Below are positions 61,255 to 64,000 of a stretch of 64,000 bases of DNA, piece after piece. The notes beneath the pieces are model-generated. The model made no database searches. It was not told the DNA's origin and was given only the letters and a program-made list of their open reading frames with translations. Source of the stretch: Anaeromicrobium sediminis (GTDB lineage Bacteria > Bacillota > Clostridia > Peptostreptococcales > Thermotaleaceae); contig NZ_NIBG01000006.1 in assembly GCF_002270055.1 (NCBI RefSeq), positions 124,001 through 188,000 on the forward strand, in the 5' to 3' direction. Made by a program: the position numbers and the translations under genes. Each line of letters starts with the position of its first letter. The stretch's first letter is position 1.

Positions 61255-62883
61255 ATGAATAATATTGATTTAAGTAAAAAGTTACACAACAGAAATTTCA
61301 CAAAATATGGATTAGATATGAATTTATTCGTATCTATTGTATCTGCAGTGTTGGTTTTAGGGTTTATTGTATTTACTATAGCTAAGCCAAATGAATCGGC
61401 AGAGGTGTTTAATGGAATTAAAGACTATATAAACACTAAATATAATTGGTTCTTTGTATTTACAATTAATTTTGCATTAATATTTACTATATATTTGTCC
61501 TTTTCTAAATTTGGTAAGGTTAAATTGGGGGGACCAAAGGCTAAACCTGAGTTTTCTAATTTTGCATGGTACTCTATGCTATTTAGTGCAGGGATTGGAA
61601 TTGGAATCTTTTTCTTTGGTGTTGCAGAACCTATTTATCATATGCAGTCACTACCAAAGGCTCTTTCAGGAGATAATCCAATTACAGATGCTTTTAAGAT
61701 TATGTATTTACATTGGGGATTTAATGCGTGGGCTGTATATAGTATAGTTGCCATTGCCCTAGGATATTTTGCATATAATAAAAACTTACCCCTTTCTCTA
61801 AGAAGTTTGTTTTATCCTATTTTAAAGGAAAAAATATTTGGAATATGGGGAGATATTGTTGATACATTAGCAGTACTATCAGTTTTGTTTGGGTTGGCAA
61901 CCTCTTTAGGTCTAGGAGCTCAGCAAATTAATTCAGGACTAAATTATATTTTTGGAATACCTATAAGTTACCAAGTGCAAATTATATTGATTGTTTGTAT
62001 TACATTTATTGCAACTTTATCTGTAGTGAGCGGTATTTCAAAGGGAGTTAAATTACTTAGTGAAGCTAACTTTTATATAACAGGTATATTTTTATTTGGA
62101 ATTCTAGTATTAGGGCCTACCTCTTTTATATTATCAACATACTCTAATAGTCTTGGCTCTTATATATCGGATTTTGTTAATATTTCACTTTTTATAGGAA
62201 TGGATAAGGCTGATATAGCATGGCAAGGTGGTTGGACTATATTTTACTGGGCTTGGTGGATTGCATGGACTCCATTTGTAGGTATGTTTATTGCAAGGAT
62301 ATCTAAAGGTAGAACCATTAGAGAAATAGGAATAGGAACTATTTTCTGTTCTTCCCTTGTTATCTTCTTTGCTATGACAATTTTAGGCGCTACAGCTGTT
62401 TTTCTTAATGGTGTAAATGATGGTGTCATAGTGAAAGCAGTTAATACAAATATTTCTACGGCCTTATTTGAAATGATTGCAAATTTTGTAAGCTCAAAGG
62501 CTTTACAAGGAATCATATCATTTGTAGGAATGGTTGCTATTATACTTTTCTTTGTTACAAGTAGTGATTCAGGTTCTTTAGTGGTAGATAATTTAACTAG
62601 TGGAGGAAAATTAGATTCTCCTAAAACACAAAGAGTATTTTGGGCAGTAATGGAAGGTCTTATTGCAGCTTCCGTTTTAGTACTAGGTGGAACGAAAGCA
62701 TTGAATACATTACAAGGGGCCGTTATAATTACTGGGTTACCCTTTGGTGTTCTAGTATTAATTATGTGCTATTCACTGTTTATATCATTAAAAGAAGAAA
62801 TGAAGTATTATGAGAAATATGAATTGAAAAAATTAAAAACAAGACTAAATAAGGCGGAATTAAGCAATGCAGAACAGAGTTAA
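61255..62883 (+). CDS. BCCT family transporter, third copy
   Basis: This 542-residue membrane carrier has twelve hydrophobic segments and the fully canonical motif GWTIFYWAWWIAWTPFVGMF followed by ARISKGRTIREI. It also has the GIGIFFFGVAEPIYH segment seen in glycine betaine carriers such as OpuD and BetP. The C-terminal tail of about 30 charged residues (EEMKYYEKYELKKLKTRLNK) could act in osmosensing. It stands alone with its own upstream inverted repeat, so an osmoprotectant uptake role is likely, in contrast to the two BCCT genes tied to catabolic enzymes. AAGGAGG precedes ATG 61255. Confidence 0.93.
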   Translation: MNNIDLSKKLHNRNFTKYGLDMNLFVSIVSAVLVLGFIVFTIAKPNESAEVFNGIKDYINTKYNWFFVFTINFALIFTIYLSFSKFGKVKLGGPKAKPEFSNFAWYSMLFSAGIGIGIFFFGVAEPIYHMQSLPKALSGDNPITDAFKIMYLHWGFNAWAVYSIVAIALGYFAYNKNLPLSLRSLFYPILKEKIFGIWGDIVDTLAVLSVLFGLATSLGLGAQQINSGLNYIFGIPISYQVQIILIVCITFIATLSVVSGISKGVKLLSEANFYITGIFLFGILVLGPTSFILSTYSNSLGSYISDFVNISLFIGMDKADIAWQGGWTIFYWAWWIAWTPFVGMFIARISKGRTIREIGIGTIFCSSLVIFFAMTILGATAVFLNGVNDGVIVKAVNTNISTALFEMIANFVSSKALQGIISFVGMVAIILFFVTSSDSGSLVVDNLTSGGKLDSPKTQRVFWAVMEGLIAASVLVLGGTKALNTLQGAVIITGLPFGVLVLIMCYSLFISLKEEMKYYEKYELKKLKTRLNKAELSNAEQS

Positions 62884-62936
62884 AAAGGCAAGAAAGCAAT
62901 GAAAAGTTATACTGACACATAAATAATTATGAAAGT

Positions 62937-62984
62937 AAAAATACTACTTCTAATCTTAGAGAGAGAGGAAGTAGTATTTTTATT
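62937..62984. terminator. Bidirectional terminator after the third BCCT gene
   Basis: AAAATACTACTTC pairs with GAAGTAGTATTTT, followed by T on the plus strand and, in reverse, after the bioC gene. It lies between convergent genes. Confidence 0.9.
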
Positions 62985-62994
62985 AATATACATA

Positions 62995-63768
62995 TTACTT
63001 ATTTAACTTAGCCCATATAACATGATATGTGGTCTTTACTTTATCATCTACTCGATAGTCTTCGTTATATATGTCCATAACCTTCTGTATAAAAGTAGGG
63101 TTAGGCTTTTTTCTATTAGAAGAGCTATTATTGGCTCCAATCTTTTTTATGGACAAGAAAAATTCATTACAATCATTAAAATATTCCACTTCATTGGACT
63201 CTACTATTTGTAGATTTCTATTTAGTTCCTTTTCTAATCCCTCTTTAGAAAAGAAGCTCTGACTTGGTAATATGGGGTCTATTTTTAATTCAGTACTAGC
63301 CTTTAAGAAAGTTTCCTTTAATTCAAAGAAGGTTTCTTCTCCAAAGGTAGAAAATAGTATTATTCCATGGGGAGTTAATAGGTCATGTAATTTATCTACC
63401 GTTTCTTTTAAATTATTAAACCATTGAAAGGTGGCATTAGAGATTATTAAATCGTATTTACCTTCTAAATCCATAGACTCAATATCACCGCATATGAAAT
63501 TTACTTTATTAGAGTTTACTCTTTCCTGTGCATATTCTATCATGCCAGGAGCTAAATCTAGGGCTGTAATAGATCCATTAGGAAAATCATTAACTAGCTT
63601 TTTAGTAACATATCCAGTACCACAGCCAATTTCTAAAATAGAGTGAACCTTCTTGTTATCTATTAGATTTACTAATTTATCGCCCATGATCTTTTGTACA
63701 TTTGCATATTTGTCGTATTCCCTAGCTCCTCTAGAAAATCTTCTCTTTAATTTATCCTTATTAATCAT
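62995..63768 (-). CDS. bioC: Malonyl-ACP O-methyltransferase
   Basis: This SAM-dependent methyltransferase of about 257 residues has the BioC N-terminal pattern RFSRGAREYDKYANVQKIMG, SAM motif I ILEIGCGTGYVTKKL near residue 45, and motif ISNATFQWFNN, typical of BioC. It masks malonyl-ACP as its methyl ester for pimelate synthesis in the biotin pathway. ATG 63768 is six bases from GAGGAAG, and the start overlaps the stop of the upstream alpha/beta hydrolase, a BioH-like partner. Further biotin genes may lie to the right of the window. Confidence 0.88.
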   Translation of the reverse strand: MINKDKLKRRFSRGAREYDKYANVQKIMGDKLVNLIDNKKVHSILEIGCGTGYVTKKLVNDFPNGSITALDLAPGMIEYAQERVNSNKVNFICGDIESMDLEGKYDLIISNATFQWFNNLKETVDKLHDLLTPHGIILFSTFGEETFFELKETFLKASTELKIDPILPSQSFFSKEGLEKELNRNLQIVESNEVEYFNDCNEFFLSIKKIGANNSSSNRKKPNPTFIQKVMDIYNEDYRVDDKVKTTYHVIWAKLNK

Positions 63769-64000
63769 TGTCATCTTCCTCTTTAATTATTTTAAAAACT
63801 TCCACTGGATTTGTATAAAAGGGTGCGTGCCCTGCATTTTTTAAGGCGTATAGGGTGGAACATTTTATATGGTCATTTAGGTAAAACGAAGAAGTAATAG
63901 GCGCTATTAAATCATCAGTACCGTGAATTAAAGTCACATGATGCTTTATTTTACTTAAACCTTCTCTAAAATCCCTATCCATCAAATATTCTAATCCTAA
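63761..64000 (-). CDS. Alpha/beta hydrolase, C-terminal part (BioH-like)
   Basis: The frame is open to the right edge; about 79 C-terminal residues are visible. VTLIHGTDDLIAPITSSFYL carries the likely catalytic Asp, and NAGHAPFYTNPVEVFKII carries the catalytic His, as in BioH-type pimeloyl-ACP methyl ester esterases. The stop overlaps the bioC start, and BioC/BioH act in sequence in pimelate synthesis, which supports the call. The nucleophile region lies outside the window. Confidence 0.75.
   Translation of the reverse strand, partial: LGLEYLMDRDFREGLSKIKHHVTLIHGTDDLIAPITSSFYLNDHIKCSTLYALKNAGHAPFYTNPVEVFKIIKEEDDND

Overview
The window is low-GC DNA from an anaerobic Firmicute, most likely a member of the Clostridia. 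The evidence is the AT-rich codon use, strong AAGGAGG-type ribosome binding sites with frequent GTG/TTG starts, sigma-54 activators beside betaine-type transporters, a two-subunit class I fumarase, and a fermentative purine locus. I cannot name a species. No rRNA, tRNA, CRISPR array or transposase is visible.

Layout. (1) 1-8.6 kb: maltodextrin-type sugar use, with an ABC importer (binding protein cut by the window edge, two permeases), a GH31 alpha-glucosidase, 4-alpha-glucanotransferase and glycogen/maltodextrin phosphorylase. (2) 8.7-13.5 kb: an M29 aminopeptidase, fumarase alpha and beta, and malic enzyme. (3) 13.5-18.6 kb, minus strand: a PAS/sigma-54 activator, a BCCT transporter and a split UxaA/SuyAB-like lyase pair read from a clear -24/-12 promoter. 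(4) 19.3-29.8 kb: a YuiF-like (probably histidine) transporter, hisJ, and a complete histidine operon hisZGDC-B-HA-F-IE. (5) 29.9-31.6 kb: glnS. (6) 32-54.5 kb: a purine catabolism locus with two NCS2 permeases, PucR, a cyclase-family hydrolase, FtcD, a hydantoinase-like amidohydrolase, an isochorismatase-like hydrolase, UbiX, UbiD, bacterial microcompartment (BMC) shell proteins, two adenine deaminases, another purine-type deaminase, and a xanthine dehydrogenase whose large subunit is split. (7) 54.6-60.4 kb: a second sigma-54 activator (broken by one in-frame stop), its -24/-12 promoter, a BCCT transporter and an 838-residue double-domain class III CoA-transferase resembling DddD. (8) 60.4-64 kb: a decayed copy of the 3' end of glnS, a third BCCT transporter, and BioC with the end of a BioH-like hydrolase.

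How the genes may work together. The purine locus matches, step for step, the biochemical route described decades ago in purine-fermenting clostridia: adenine/guanine/hypoxanthine to xanthine (deaminases, Xdh), then 4-ureido-5-imidazolecarboxylate (amidohydrolase), 4-amino-5-imidazolecarboxylate (isochorismatase-like), 4-aminoimidazole (UbiD with prFMN from UbiX), 4-imidazolone, formiminoglycine (cyclase-family candidate), and glycine plus formimino-THF (FtcD). Shell genes lie inside this operon, so part of the route is probably enclosed in a microcompartment. These gene-to-step assignments are inference and are the main candidate for an underdescribed system.

Other structure worth attention: a structured intergenic element of about 165 nt in three copies with covarying terminal stems (before malQ, hisB and hisF); a second conserved element of about 75 nt before ubiD and before the BMC-P gene; and the glnS remnant, which together with intact glnS brackets about 29 kb of accessory DNA.
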